Shown here: piece by piece, positions 43,718 through 51,812 of the stretch
Numbering within the stretch: position 1 is the stretch's first letter
Layout of the letters: each line of letters starts with the position of its first letter
DNA from: Deltaproteobacteria bacterium
Lineage (GTDB): Bacteria > Myxococcota_A > UBA9042 > PHBI01
Reading direction: 5' to 3'
Assembly: GCA_020632715.1 (NCBI GenBank)
Contig: JACKFA010000009.1
Coordinates: forward strand, 186,001-250,000
DNA length: 64,000 nt
Program-made: the position numbers and the translations under genes
Notes under the pieces: generated by a model
The model's input: only the letters and a program-made list of their open reading frames with translations
Told to the model about the DNA's origin: nothing
The model's database searches: none

Positions 43718-44434
43718 TCAGACGGTGTCGGCGAAGGCGGCCAGGTGACCGCGGAGGGCTTCGAGGGCGTATCGCATCCGACTCTTCACGGTGTTCTCGG
43801 GAACACCAATGATGTCGGCAATCTCGCGGAACTTTAGGCCCTCCATCTCCCGCATCAAGAAGACTTCTCGCTGCTCCTCGGGGAGCTCGCGGAGGGCCTT
43901 CTCGAGCGCGACGACGAAGCGCCGATCGCGGGTCTTCACGTCGCTGCCGGGCGCGTTGTCGGAGACCATGTCGAGGAGCGTGGCGCCGCCGTCGTCGTCG
44001 CTCGAGAGCGGCTTGTCGAGGGCGACGTGCTGCCGGTGCTTGGCCTTCCGGAGCGCGTCGATGCTGAGGTTCCGCGCGATGGTGTAGAGCCACGTCGTGA
44101 ACTTCGCCTGCGCCCGGAAGCCGGCGGCGTTCTTCACGACCCTGAGGAAGACGTCCTGCACGAGATCCTCTGCGACGCTCGCGTCGCCGACGTGCCGAAG
44201 GATGAAGTTGAAGATGCGTTGGCTGTAGCGGTTCACGAGCACCTGGAAGGCGCTCGCGCGCCCCTCCAGGAACCGCTCCATGAGCTGCTCGTCCGAGAGA
44301 GTGTGCTCCAACGATCCGTCTTTCCTGGGCAACGCTCCCGGCGTGGTCAGTCCGTCGGACGTGCCCGCCGGGAAAAGGATCTCGAAAGCGTCGCGGGCGA
44401 CGATAATCGGCCTCGGCCGGTTCCACAACGCCAC
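43718..44434 (-). CDS. ECF (RpoE-like) sigma factor
   Basis: 238 residues. Region 2: DEQLMERFLEGRASAFQVLVNRYSQRIFNFILRHVGDASVAEDLVQDVFLRVV with the -10-binding helix KFTTWLYTIARNLSIDALRK. Region 4: LPEEQREVFLMREMEGLKFREIADIIGVPENTVKSRMRYALEAL, binding the -35. A 40-residue N-terminal extension could be shortened by a later start. Paired with a membrane anti-sigma factor, so it should respond to envelope state. Confidence 0.95.
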   Translation of the reverse strand: MALWNRPRPIIVARDAFEILFPAGTSDGLTTPGALPRKDGSLEHTLSDEQLMERFLEGRASAFQVLVNRYSQRIFNFILRHVGDASVAEDLVQDVFLRVVKNAAGFRAQAKFTTWLYTIARNLSIDALRKAKHRQHVALDKPLSSDDDGGATLLDMVSDNAPGSDVKTRDRRFVVALEKALRELPEEQREVFLMREMEGLKFREIADIIGVPENTVKSRMRYALEALRGHLAAFADTV

Positions 44435-44479
44435 GCCGGAAGCCGCGCGGGAGGCCGTCGCCGCGCCGGGCGCCCCCGG

Positions 44480-45202
44480 TTACATGAGCCAGGCGTCGTC
44501 GGGTCCGCGCTCGACCGCGAGGAGGCGCGCGCCGAGGAGGTCGACGAGGCGCAGCGCGCGCGCGGTCGGGCAGCGCTCCTCGAGGAGGGCCTGGCGGGCG
44601 GCCGCGTCCTCGACGAGGGCCGCGGCGAGGCGGTTCGAGAGCACCCCCACGTCGCCGCTCGACGCGAGGAGCTGCCGCACGGGCTCGCCCATGTCGCCGA
44701 GCCCCGTGACGAGCTGGGTCGCGACAGCGACGAGGCGCTGCGTCGCGCCCTCGTAGCGGACGCGGGGCTCGTCCGGGAGGCGCTCGACGTCCGCGACGGG
44801 CCAGTCGGCGCCCGCGAGCGGGGCGGTCACCCGCACGCGGGCGATGGCGTGGACGAAGAGGTCGACGCGGCCGTCCTGGTAGCGTCGCTCGGAGAGCACG
44901 CGCCCGAGGCCGCCGACGCGCTGGACGGGCGGGTGGACGTCGTCAGGGGCGGCCTCCCAGCCGGGCGCGAGCCCGAGCACCACGAGCAGGCGCCGCTCGG
45001 AGAGGCAGTCGGCGAGCATGCGGCGGAAGCGCGGCTCGTAGACGTGGAACGGCACGAGGGTGTTGGGGAAGAGCGTGTAGTCGGGGAGCGGGAGCACGGG
45101 GAGCCCGAGGAGGGCGCCGGCCCCGTCGGCCCTCGGATCGTCGTCGGGGAGGACGGGCGGCTCGCGCTGCGGCTCGGGCTTTCTGCTCGCTTCGTCGTTC
45201 AC
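44480..45202 (-). CDS. Lon N-terminal-domain (substrate-binding) protein
   Basis: 240 residues from a GTG preceded by AGAGGA. Residues about 30-220 are a LON substrate-binding domain: LPVLPLPDYTLFPNTLVPFHVYEPRFRRML, GGLGRVLSERRYQDGRVDLFVHAIARVRV and a C-terminal helical bundle. No AAA+ or protease domain is present, so this is the stand-alone form found in many bacteria, of uncertain role. Confidence 0.9.
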   Translation of the reverse strand: MNDEASRKPEPQREPPVLPDDDPRADGAGALLGLPVLPLPDYTLFPNTLVPFHVYEPRFRRMLADCLSERRLLVVLGLAPGWEAAPDDVHPPVQRVGGLGRVLSERRYQDGRVDLFVHAIARVRVTAPLAGADWPVADVERLPDEPRVRYEGATQRLVAVATQLVTGLGDMGEPVRQLLASSGDVGVLSNRLAAALVEDAAARQALLEERCPTARALRLVDLLGARLLAVERGPDDAWLM

Positions 45203-45234
45203 GGCGCCGTCCTCTTCCTCGTCGCGGTCGAGGC

Positions 45235-45263
45235 ATCCTCGCGACGGACGCGGGCCAGGTCAA
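45235..45263 (-). promoter_or_regulatory. Candidate promoter of the Lon-N-domain gene
   Basis: Minus-strand TTGACC (45263-45258), 17-nt spacer, GAGGAT (45240-45235), 33 bp before the start. The -35 follows directly on a TTTTTT run after GGCGCC, a weak terminator for the preceding gene. Confidence 0.35.
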
Positions 45264-45275
45264 AAAAGGGCGCCG

Positions 45276-45761
45276 TCAGAACGGGCACTTGGCGATGTCG
45301 CGGGCGTGCGTGGCCCGGCGGACGCAGGCGACGCCCTCGTCGGATGCCTTGTCGCGGCAGCGAGGCGGGCAGTCGCGCGACACCGCGTCGCGGATGGCGG
45401 CGCGCATCGCCTCGGACGAGCCGGCCGGGAGGCCGTCGATCGTGAGCCGGAGCACGTTGTCGCAGGCGGCGACGCACGCGGTCTCCTTGCTCTCCGCGGT
45501 GTCTTCGGCCTCGGGGGCGGCGGCGGTGACGTCCTCCGCGGGCTCGGCGTCGGCGGGCGAGTCGGCGACCGCGGCGGGCTCCGGGGCCCTCGCGGGCGGA
45601 GCGGGGTCGGGAGCGGGCGCGGGCGCAGGCGCGGCGACCGCGTCGGCGGCGTCGCCCTCCGCGCCGCGACAACCCGAGGCGAGCGCGGCCGGGCCGAGCC
45701 CGAGCCCGACCCACAGCGCGACGACGACGGCGCGCGCGCGCCGCCCGGAGCCCGGCCTCAC
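45276..45761 (-). CDS. Small Cys-containing lipoprotein
   Basis: 161 residues from a GTG overlapping the previous stop (GTGA). Signal peptide ends AALASGC (Cys31). An Ala/Pro/Glu-rich linker of about 60 residues follows, then a short C-terminal domain with six Cys (KETACVAACDNV, RDCPPRCRDKA, VACVRRA, KCPF) in CxxxC spacing, like the small helical hairpin of other myxobacterial lipoproteins. The lipoprotein at 47115 has a similar Cys pattern. Function unknown. Confidence 0.75.
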   Translation of the reverse strand: MRPGSGRRARAVVVALWVGLGLGPAALASGCRGAEGDAADAVAAPAPAPAPDPAPPARAPEPAAVADSPADAEPAEDVTAAAPEAEDTAESKETACVAACDNVLRLTIDGLPAGSSEAMRAAIRDAVSRDCPPRCRDKASDEGVACVRRATHARDIAKCPF

Positions 45762-46123
45762 TTCTTGCCGAGGTTCGGCTGCATGCTCCCGATGGACGGG
45801 GTCCGCCGCTTCGGCGGCGCCGGGCGGTCCATCACCTTGCTCGTGACGGTCGTCACCGACTTCACCTTGGGCTTCTCCTGCTCGATGCGGCCCCAGATCA
45901 CGTCGTCCTTGAGGACGATGTTCGGCTTCGGGGTGGGCTTGTGGGGCTCCTTCTTCCGCGGCTTCATGATCTTCGCCGCGGTGATGATGGGCTTCTCGTG
46001 CATCTCGGAGAGCTCGATCGGGTCGAGATCCTCCTCCTCGATGCGGCGCCCCTCGGCGGTCTTGTCGCCGACCTTCCGGATCTTCCTCGGCTTCTTCTTG
46101 GTCTCGGCCTTCGCGTCCGCCAC
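45758..46123 (-). CDS. Small basic protein of unknown function
   Basis: 121 residues, GTG start with a good GGAGGTG ribosome-binding site. No signal peptide. Rich in Lys, Pro and Thr (KKKPRKIRKVG; KPRKKEPHKPTPKPN), with the distinctive stretch NIVLKDDVIWGRIEQEKPKV and a C-terminal RTPSIGSMQPNLGKK. Predicted largely disordered, possibly RNA- or DNA-associated; this is inference from charge only. Coupled by GTGA to the lipoprotein gene downstream. Confidence 0.7.
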   Translation of the reverse strand: MADAKAETKKKPRKIRKVGDKTAEGRRIEEEDLDPIELSEMHEKPIITAAKIMKPRKKEPHKPTPKPNIVLKDDVIWGRIEQEKPKVKSVTTVTSKVMDRPAPPKRRTPSIGSMQPNLGKK

Positions 46124-46167
46124 CGTTCACCTCCCCTGGGAGACCTCGAGCGTAGCGGAACGCCGCG

Positions 46168-47016
46168 TCAGGGACCACCCCAGGACCAATCCGCGACCTG
46201 GTTCGGGAGCAGCGTGACCATGTGGTGTGTCTCGGCCGAGATCCCCTCGAGCTGGACCACCAGCTCCCAGGTGCCCGGCGGCAGCACGATCGACGCGCGC
46301 TCCCCCGGCTTCATCTCCGCGCGCAGGGTCCCACCGACGACCACGCGGATCGGCACGTTACCGCCGTTCCGCGCCCACACGAGCCCCATCCCGCGCGGCG
46401 GCGTCGGCGCCCCACCGGCCGCGCCGACCGCGGGGGTCACGGTCCACGCGGTCTCCTCGCCGGGGAGGAGGTAGAGGTCCGTCTGGAGCGCCGCCGGCCC
46501 GTCGGCGCTCCGCGCGACGAGCGTGCGCTGCCCAGCGGGGACGCCGTCGAAGACGGTCTCCGCGAGGGGGCGGGCCCAGCCGAACGGGCGCCCGTCGATC
46601 ACGATCTCGGCGCCGCTCGGGCGCTGGTTCACGACCCGCAGCTGCGCCGCCGGCGTCGCGATGGCCCAGCGCCCCTGGTCGCCCGGCTTCAGCGTGACCT
46701 CGGTCTCCTGGCGGAGGCGGAGGCGCTGGTTCCGCGCGACGATGACGAGGTCCCCGGTCGGGAGCCCCCGGACGACGAGCTCCGAGCGCGGCTGCGCCGT
46801 GCCGCGCACGGCCCCGACCGCGAGGATCTCCCAGCTGTCGTCGCTCGCGTTGATGACGGTGAGCGTGGGCTTCTCGGGCGGTCGCGCCGGCTTCTGCGAG
46901 CTCGCGCAGGACGCCGCGAGCACGGCGACGACGAGCGCCGCGAGCGCCCGGCGCGCGCGGCCGGTCGCGGCGGAGTCGCGGTTCGGGGCGGCGGGGGGCG
47001 AGTCGTCCGGAAGCAT
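46168..47016 (-). CDS. PEGA-like beta-repeat lipoprotein
   Basis: About 282 residues. Lipobox VLAASC (Cys37). The mature part has repeated short beta domains: LRVVNQRPSGAEIVIDGRPFGWARPLAETVFDGVPAGQRTLVAR resembles the PEGA motif found in surface proteins, flanked by similar units (LTVINASDDSWEILAVG, IPIRVVVGGTLRAEMKPGERASIVLPPG). Likely a surface-exposed structural protein. The longer upstream frame has no plausible signal sequence. Divergent from the small lipoprotein gene on the other strand. Confidence 0.72.
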   Translation of the reverse strand: MLPDDSPPAAPNRDSAATGRARRALAALVVAVLAASCASSQKPARPPEKPTLTVINASDDSWEILAVGAVRGTAQPRSELVVRGLPTGDLVIVARNQRLRLRQETEVTLKPGDQGRWAIATPAAQLRVVNQRPSGAEIVIDGRPFGWARPLAETVFDGVPAGQRTLVARSADGPAALQTDLYLLPGEETAWTVTPAVGAAGGAPTPPRGMGLVWARNGGNVPIRVVVGGTLRAEMKPGERASIVLPPGTWELVVQLEGISAETHHMVTLLPNQVADWSWGGP

Positions 47017-47065
47017 CGCTTCGCGAAGGTAGGCCGCCCGCCGCGCGGGCCGCAAGGGGCTTTCG

Positions 47066-47095
47066 TTGACAAAGCGGGAGAACCGCGGGAACCAT
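47066..47095 (+). promoter_or_regulatory. Promoter of the small lipoprotein gene
   Basis: Perfect -35 TTGACA (47066-47071), 18-nt spacer and a weak -10 AACCAT (47090-47095), 19 bp before the start codon. Confidence 0.4.
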
Positions 47096-47114
47096 AGCGC
47101 GCTCAGGAGGCACC

Positions 47115-47444
47115 ATGCGCAGTTTGCTCGGCGCGACATTGACGATCGCAGCGCTCGGAATGACGCCCGGCTGTGCCGCCAAGGCCACGAAGGAAGACTG
47201 CGCGAAGGCTTGCGAGAACCTCACGACCCTCTACCTCGGCAGCGTCGACCGCGAGGCCGAGCGCGACGAGGTCCTGAAGGCGATGGGCAAGACCGGCTCG
47301 GCGATGGCGCGCGAGATGGCCGCGCTCCAGCTCGACTTCCTGAAGGAGGAGTGCGAGCGCGAGTGCAACGAGAAGGCCACGGTCAAGCAGACCGACTGCC
47401 TCTCGCAGGCCCAGTCGAGCGAAGACCTGTCGAAGTGCAACTGA
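47115..47444 (+). CDS. Small Cys-rich lipoprotein
   Basis: 109 residues: signal peptide ending GMTPGC (Cys20), then helical segments with Cys pairs KEDCAKACENL, EECERECNEKA, TDCLSQ and a C-terminal KCN. This CxxxC helix-hairpin layout recurs in the lipoprotein at 45276. AGGAGG lies 4 nt before the ATG. Lone plus-strand gene in a minus-strand block, with its own TTGACA promoter. Function unknown. Confidence 0.8.
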   Translation: MRSLLGATLTIAALGMTPGCAAKATKEDCAKACENLTTLYLGSVDREAERDEVLKAMGKTGSAMAREMAALQLDFLKEECERECNEKATVKQTDCLSQAQSSEDLSKCN

Positions 47445-47578
47445 CGATGTCCGGGTGCCCCGCGCGGCCGCCGCGCCGCGTCCTCTCGCACCCGCACAAC
47501 GCCTGAGCGCGGCTCCCTGAGCGGTCGCGACGACTCCGGCGTGTGCAGCGCACAACGCCGGTCGGCGCGCCCCGTCCG

Positions 47579-48934
47579 CTACTTCGCGCCGAGCTCCTTC
47601 AGCGCCTGGTCGATGGCGGCCTGGAGGTTCGCGTCCATCCCGGGCTCGCCGCGGCGCGCCCGCAGGAACGCGAGGCCGTCGTCGCGCGGCGGCGCGAGGT
47701 TCACCGACGAGTAGAAGCACGCGACCGCCGAGCTGCGCTCGCTCACCTGGCTGAAGGCGACGCCCGCCCACCACCAGGCCGGGCGCTGCGTCGGGTCGAC
47801 GCCGATGGCGCGGAGGGCCGCGTCGAGCACGAGCTCCCACGCGTTCTCCTGCGCGTAGACCTCGGCGAGCGCCTGCAGCACCTGCGCGTCGTAGGGGTAG
47901 CTCTTGTCGAGCGCCTCGAGCTTCGCGCGCGCGCTCGCCCAGCGGCGGCGCTTGAGCTCGGTCATCGCCGCCACCTTCCGCTGGTGGAACCCGCGCGGCG
48001 GCTTCGACCAGCCGAGCACGAGCTTCCGAACGCTCGTGATGGCGTCGACCTTCTCGTCGAGGATCCCCTTCGCCGCCGTGTAGTGGTCGATGAGGTCGCC
48101 GATGAGCGTCGGGACGGTCTGCTCGTCGTGGTAGCGCGGGAAGTCCTCGTCGGCCGGGACGAAGCGCGACCCGTCCCAGCGGTGGAGGTGGTCGATGTAG
48201 GTCCACTGGTAGGCCGGCCCGCGGTGGCCGACGCGCTCGCGGATGACGACCTCGATGTGCCCGTCGGCGTCGAGGTCGACGTAGTGCATGGAGTCGACGT
48301 GGTTCGCGGCGAGCGAGGCGAACGTCTTCTTGCCGTACCCGACGAGCTCGAGGAACTGGTAGTAGCCGCTCTTGCCGGACTCGCCCGTGAGCAGGAGCTC
48401 GAGGCGACCGTCGCCGTTCAGGTCGCGCACGTCCTGCACGCGGTAGCGCTCGCCGGGCAGCTCCGTCGCGGCCCAGATGGCGCGGTACGTCTCGCCGGAG
48501 AGCTTGAGGAGGGTCGGCGCGTAGCGGTGCTGCCCGTCGTTCAGGACGTTCGTCGGGACGAGCAGCATCTCGGGGGCGGGGTCGCCGTCGAGGGCGATCT
48601 GATAGACGCGCACGAGCTCCGTGGCCGGCCGCTCCGGGAAGCGGCCGACGGCGTCGGAGAGCTTCACGTAGGCGCCGGTCTGGTTCTTGAGCATCCAGTT
48701 GGCGACCTGGAACTCGAAGAGCTCGGCGCCGGCGTCCCCGAGGATGGCCTCGGCCTCGGCGCCCTTCAGGCGGTACGGCTCGCCGTCGTTGAAGCCGAGG
48801 ATGTCGAGGTCGTAGTGGCCGTCGGGGGCCTTCGGGCGCGGCCGCGCGCCGGCGTCCGGCGCCAGCGCGGCGAGCGCGAACGCCGCCGCGAGCGTCGTCG
48901 TGAGGGCCCGGGTCCCTGGGACGGCGCCCCTCAC
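47579..48934 (-). CDS. Secreted FG-GAP/TPR-like protein of unknown function
   Basis: 451 residues with a Sec signal peptide. Segments VQDVRDLNGDGRLELLLTGES and HYVDLDADGHIEVVIRERV are Asp-rich calcium-binding loops of FG-GAP/VCBS type, between about 150 and 240. The C-terminal 150 residues look like TPR helices (SARAKLEALDKSYPYDAQVLQALAEVYAQENAWELVLDAALRAIG). It is last in the ccm-side transcript, overlapping the small TM gene by GTGA. A role in cytochrome maturation is possible but unsupported. Confidence 0.75.
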   Translation of the reverse strand: MRGAVPGTRALTTTLAAAFALAALAPDAGARPRPKAPDGHYDLDILGFNDGEPYRLKGAEAEAILGDAGAELFEFQVANWMLKNQTGAYVKLSDAVGRFPERPATELVRVYQIALDGDPAPEMLLVPTNVLNDGQHRYAPTLLKLSGETYRAIWAATELPGERYRVQDVRDLNGDGRLELLLTGESGKSGYYQFLELVGYGKKTFASLAANHVDSMHYVDLDADGHIEVVIRERVGHRGPAYQWTYIDHLHRWDGSRFVPADEDFPRYHDEQTVPTLIGDLIDHYTAAKGILDEKVDAITSVRKLVLGWSKPPRGFHQRKVAAMTELKRRRWASARAKLEALDKSYPYDAQVLQALAEVYAQENAWELVLDAALRAIGVDPTQRPAWWWAGVAFSQVSERSSAVACFYSSVNLAPPRDDGLAFLRARRGEPGMDANLQAAIDQALKELGAK

Positions 48935-49140
48935 GGGGTCTTCGCCTCCCCGGGCTCGTCGGCCGGGGCGCCCGCGGTGTCGGCGCTGGCCGCGCCGCTC
49001 TTCCGCGCCGCCTTGCGCTGCGCGAGGCGCTTCTCCTCCTCGATCTGCACGAGCGCGGAGCGGCGCCCGAGCACGACCCCGAGGATGAGCCCGAGGACGA
49101 ACACGATGGGGATGTAGAAGATGTGGCTCGAGGTCGGCAT
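48931..49140 (-). CDS. Small single-pass membrane protein
   Basis: 69 residues: one N-terminal TM helix (FYIPIVFVLGLILGVVLGRR) followed by a charged cytoplasmic tail (EEEKRLAQRKAARK) and an Ala/Glu/Pro end. The ATG at the TM start is preferred to one 15 codons earlier. No family recognised. Lies between the CcmD-like gene and the FG-GAP/TPR gene. Confidence 0.65.
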   Translation of the reverse strand: MPTSSHIFYIPIVFVLGLILGVVLGRRSALVQIEEEKRLAQRKAARKSGAASADTAGAPADEPGEAKTP

Positions 49141-49203
49141 GGGAGATCCTCCGAGGTCGCGCGCGACCGGTCTCGTGCGGCGCACCGCTCGCGGGGTCGC
49201 GCG

Positions 49204-49566
49204 CTAGCCCGCGCGCTCCTCGGTGAGCTTGGCCAACCGCGCCCGCAGCTCCTGCATTTCCGCGACGAGGCGCGCCTGCTTCATCCGCGTCGCGACGAAG
49301 AACACGAGCAGGATGACCCAGATCGCGATGTACGCGGCGCCGAGGTAGCCGACGCCGTTCTCCTTCTCGCAGCGCGTGAGCTTCTGGTCGCAGCTCGCGA
49401 GGAGCGCCTCGAAGTCGTTCGCGGCGGGCTCCGGCGCGGAGCGGAACTCCGTCGTGGCCGGAGGCTCCGGCGGCGCCTCGTCGGCGAGCGCGGGCCCGGC
49501 GGCGCCGAGGAGGAGGGCGAGCACGAGCGCGAGCGCGAGAGCGGCGGAGAGAGCGAGGCGCGTCAC
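49204..49566 (-). CDS. CcmD-like protein with exported N-terminal extension
   Basis: 120 residues, GTG start overlapping the ccmC stop (GTGA). The C-terminal half has CcmD form: YIAIWVILLVFFVATRMKQARLVAEMQELRARLAKL, a single TM helix then a basic amphipathic tail. Unlike usual CcmD (about 50-70 residues), it carries a signal-peptide-like segment (LALSAALALALVLALLLGAAGPALA) and a periplasmic stretch with two Cys (LASCDQKLTRCEKEN). CcmD releases holo-CcmE from the CcmABC complex; assignment rests on form and position. Confidence 0.65.
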   Translation of the reverse strand: MTRLALSAALALALVLALLLGAAGPALADEAPPEPPATTEFRSAPEPAANDFEALLASCDQKLTRCEKENGVGYLGAAYIAIWVILLVFFVATRMKQARLVAEMQELRARLAKLTEERAG

Positions 49567-50303
49567 GGCTGCTCCTCGAGATCCGAGAGGGTGAGGTACG
49601 CGTCGTCGACCTGCTCGACGAGGCGGTGGTGCTGGTAGCGCTGCCACACGAGGTAGCCCGCGAAGAGGCAGAGCGAGGCGAGCGAGAGGGCGAACGTCGT
49701 GCGCATCGGGCCGGGCTCGAGCCCGCCGCCCTGGCCGGTCATCACCTGCGGGTGATTCCCGCCCCACATCTCGACCGCGACGTGGATGAGGTAGACCGCC
49801 GGGCCGCCGATGACCGCGATGCCGGCGGCGAGGCGCTTGCCGAGGTCGTCGGTCTTCGCGTAGCCGCGGAGGACGAGGTAGCCGACGAAGAGGAAGACCG
49901 TGAGCAGCATGAGCACGAGGCGCGGCTCCCACGTCCAGAACGTGTTCCACGCGGGCTTCGCCCAGAGCGGCCCCGTGATGAGCACGATGAGGCCGAAGAG
50001 GACGCCCACCTCGCCGAACGAGACGGCGAGGCGGTCGGCGACCCGCGCGAGCACCTCGTAGCCGCGCATCATGCGGAGCACGAGGTAGGCGAGCGAGGCG
50101 AGCGCGCAGCCGATGAAGCCGACGAGCGCCGCGGTCGCGCTCGCGACGTGGAAGTAGAAGATGCGCTGCACCTCGCCCATCTTGAGCTCGGTCGGCGCGA
50201 CGAAGAAGACGAAGACGAGGCTCGCCACGAGGCCGGCTCCGAGGAGGTACGGCATCCAGACGAGGGGGCGGCGTGCGGCGGTGGTGGGGAGGCTCGGCGA
50301 CAT
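49563..50303 (-). CDS. ccmC: Heme exporter protein CcmC
   Basis: 246 residues with six TM helices. Attaches heme to CcmE at the periplasmic face. Features: axial His52 in FYFHVASA, the tryptophan-rich periplasmic motif TFWTWEPRLVLML (Glu where the usual motif has Asp) and a second conserved His in YLIHVAVEMWGGNHPQ. Lies between ccmB and the CcmD-like gene. Confidence 0.93.
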   Translation of the reverse strand: MSPSLPTTAARRPLVWMPYLLGAGLVASLVFVFFVAPTELKMGEVQRIFYFHVASATAALVGFIGCALASLAYLVLRMMRGYEVLARVADRLAVSFGEVGVLFGLIVLITGPLWAKPAWNTFWTWEPRLVLMLLTVFLFVGYLVLRGYAKTDDLGKRLAAGIAVIGGPAVYLIHVAVEMWGGNHPQVMTGQGGGLEPGPMRTTFALSLASLCLFAGYLVWQRYQHHRLVEQVDDAYLTLSDLEEQP

Positions 50304-50388
50304 GGCGGCGTTCCCTTATCATCGGGGGCCCGGAGTGTACACCGGGGGAGCGCGGGCGCACGCAACCGGGCGCGCCGCGCGGGCTGCG

Positions 50389-51069
50389 TCACTCGACCAT
50401 GACGCGCGCGAAGACCCAGGGCGCGAGGCCCGCGAAGATGAGATCGAAGCCGACCATCATCGTGAGCCAGTCGGCGGGATCCTCCGCCAGCCCCTGCCCG
50501 AACGCGAGGCCCGTGAGCTTCACGCCGGCGATGAGCAGCGGGACGACGACCGGGTAGACGACGAGCGGCACGAGGAGCTCGCGCATGCGCGCGTCGCCGA
50601 GCATCGCGCCGAAGAGCGTGCCGATGAGCGCGAAGCCGACGGAGCCGAGGAAGAGCGCGAGGGCGAGCACGCCGATGCCCTCGGGCGGGAGGGTGATCCC
50701 GACGAACATCAGCGTGAGCGGCACGATGACGATCTCCATGACGAGCATGAAGACGAGGACGCCCACGACCTTCGCGAGGTAGACCGCGACCGGCCCGCCC
50801 GGGGTGAGCATGAGCCCGACCATGGCGCCGTGGGCGCGCTCGCCCTCGAAGACCCGCGAGGTGCCGAGGTTGCCGGCGAACACGAGCGTGACCCAGAGGA
50901 TCCCGGGCGCGACCGCCTGCGTCGCGTCCTGATCGATGTTGAACGCGAACGCGAAGATCACGACCACGAGCAGCGCGAAGAGCACCATCGTGGCGAGGAC
51001 CTCGCGCGTGCGCAGCTCGACGAGGAGGTCCTTGCGGAGGATGAGGAAGGCGGCGCGCAGCGCGCTCAT
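50389..51069 (-). CDS. ccmB: Heme exporter protein CcmB
   Basis: 226 residues, six TM helices, no ATP-binding site. FLILRKDLLVELRTREVLATMVLFALLVVVIFAFAF is the CcmB N terminus, and PGILWVTLVFAGNLGTSRVF(E)GER with GPVAVYLAKVVGVLVFMLVMEIV are typical. Membrane subunit of the CcmAB(CD) transporter that frees heme-loaded CcmE. Starts inside the ccmA stop (ATGA). Confidence 0.93.
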   Translation of the reverse strand: MSALRAAFLILRKDLLVELRTREVLATMVLFALLVVVIFAFAFNIDQDATQAVAPGILWVTLVFAGNLGTSRVFEGERAHGAMVGLMLTPGGPVAVYLAKVVGVLVFMLVMEIVIVPLTLMFVGITLPPEGIGVLALALFLGSVGFALIGTLFGAMLGDARMRELLVPLVVYPVVVPLLIAGVKLTGLAFGQGLAEDPADWLTMMVGFDLIFAGLAPWVFARVMVE

Positions 51070-51812
51070 GGCGCGCCTCCCGGGCCGGGCGCGGCGGAGA
51101 CGGGGGCCGCGACGGGCGCGGCGGTCGGGAGCGTCGCGAGCGTGACCTCGTCGGCGGCGAGGCGGCCGTCGACGAGGGTCAGGGCGCGGGTCGCGACCGG
51201 GGCGAGGAGGTCGGGGTCGTGCGTGACGCAGGCGATGGCGCGCCCCGCGGCGCGGGCCTCGCCGAGGAGGCTCACCATGAGCGCGCGCCCGGCGGCGTCG
51301 AGGCCGGTCGTGGGCTCGTCGAGCAGCCAGAGGGCGGCGTCCTGGAGCATGAGGCGGCCGAGGGCGAGGCGCTGCACCATGCCGCGCGAGTAGGTGCGCG
51401 CCGCGCGGTGGGCGGCGAGCGACAGGTCGAGGCGCGCGAGCACGGCGTCGACGCGCGCGCGGTCGGCCGGGCGCCCATAGAGCCGCGCCATGAGCGTCAG
51501 GTTCTCGAACCCCGTGAGCTCCGGGTAGACGAAGGGCTCGTGGCGCAGGATCCCGAGCTGCTCGCGGAGGACGCGCCCGGGGAAGCCGTGGAGCGGGCGG
51601 CCCGCCACGGTGATCTCCCCCTCGGTCGGGCGGATGAGGCCGGCCATCAGCGAGAGCAGCGTGGACTTGCCGGCGCCGTTGTGGCCGAGGACGAGCACGA
51701 GCTCCCCCCGGCGCACCTCGAAGCTCACGCGGCGGACGGCCCAGCGCCGCCCGAAGCGGCGCGACACGGCGTCGACGGCGAGAACGACCGGCTCACCCGG
51801 CTCACCCGACAA
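51066..51812 (-). CDS. ccmA: Heme exporter ATP-binding protein CcmA
   Basis: 248 residues. Walker A GHNGAGKST (43-51), ABC signature YSRGMVQRLAL, Walker B LWLLDEPTTGLD and the switch His in CVTHDP. ATP hydrolysis drives release of holo-CcmE. The last 30 residues are an Ala/Pro tail. Overlaps the preceding unknown gene by 11 bp. Confidence 0.94.
   Translation of the reverse strand: MSGEPGEPVVLAVDAVSRRFGRRWAVRRVSFEVRRGELVLVLGHNGAGKSTLLSLMAGLIRPTEGEITVAGRPLHGFPGRVLREQLGILRHEPFVYPELTGFENLTLMARLYGRPADRARVDAVLARLDLSLAAHRAARTYSRGMVQRLALGRLMLQDAALWLLDEPTTGLDAAGRALMVSLLGEARAAGRAIACVTHDPDLLAPVATRALTLVDGRLAADEVTLATLPTAAPVAAPVSAAPGPGGAP

Noticed and set aside
44480..45202. Lon protease
   Set aside because: Only the N-terminal substrate-binding domain is present; no ATPase or Ser-Lys protease domain.
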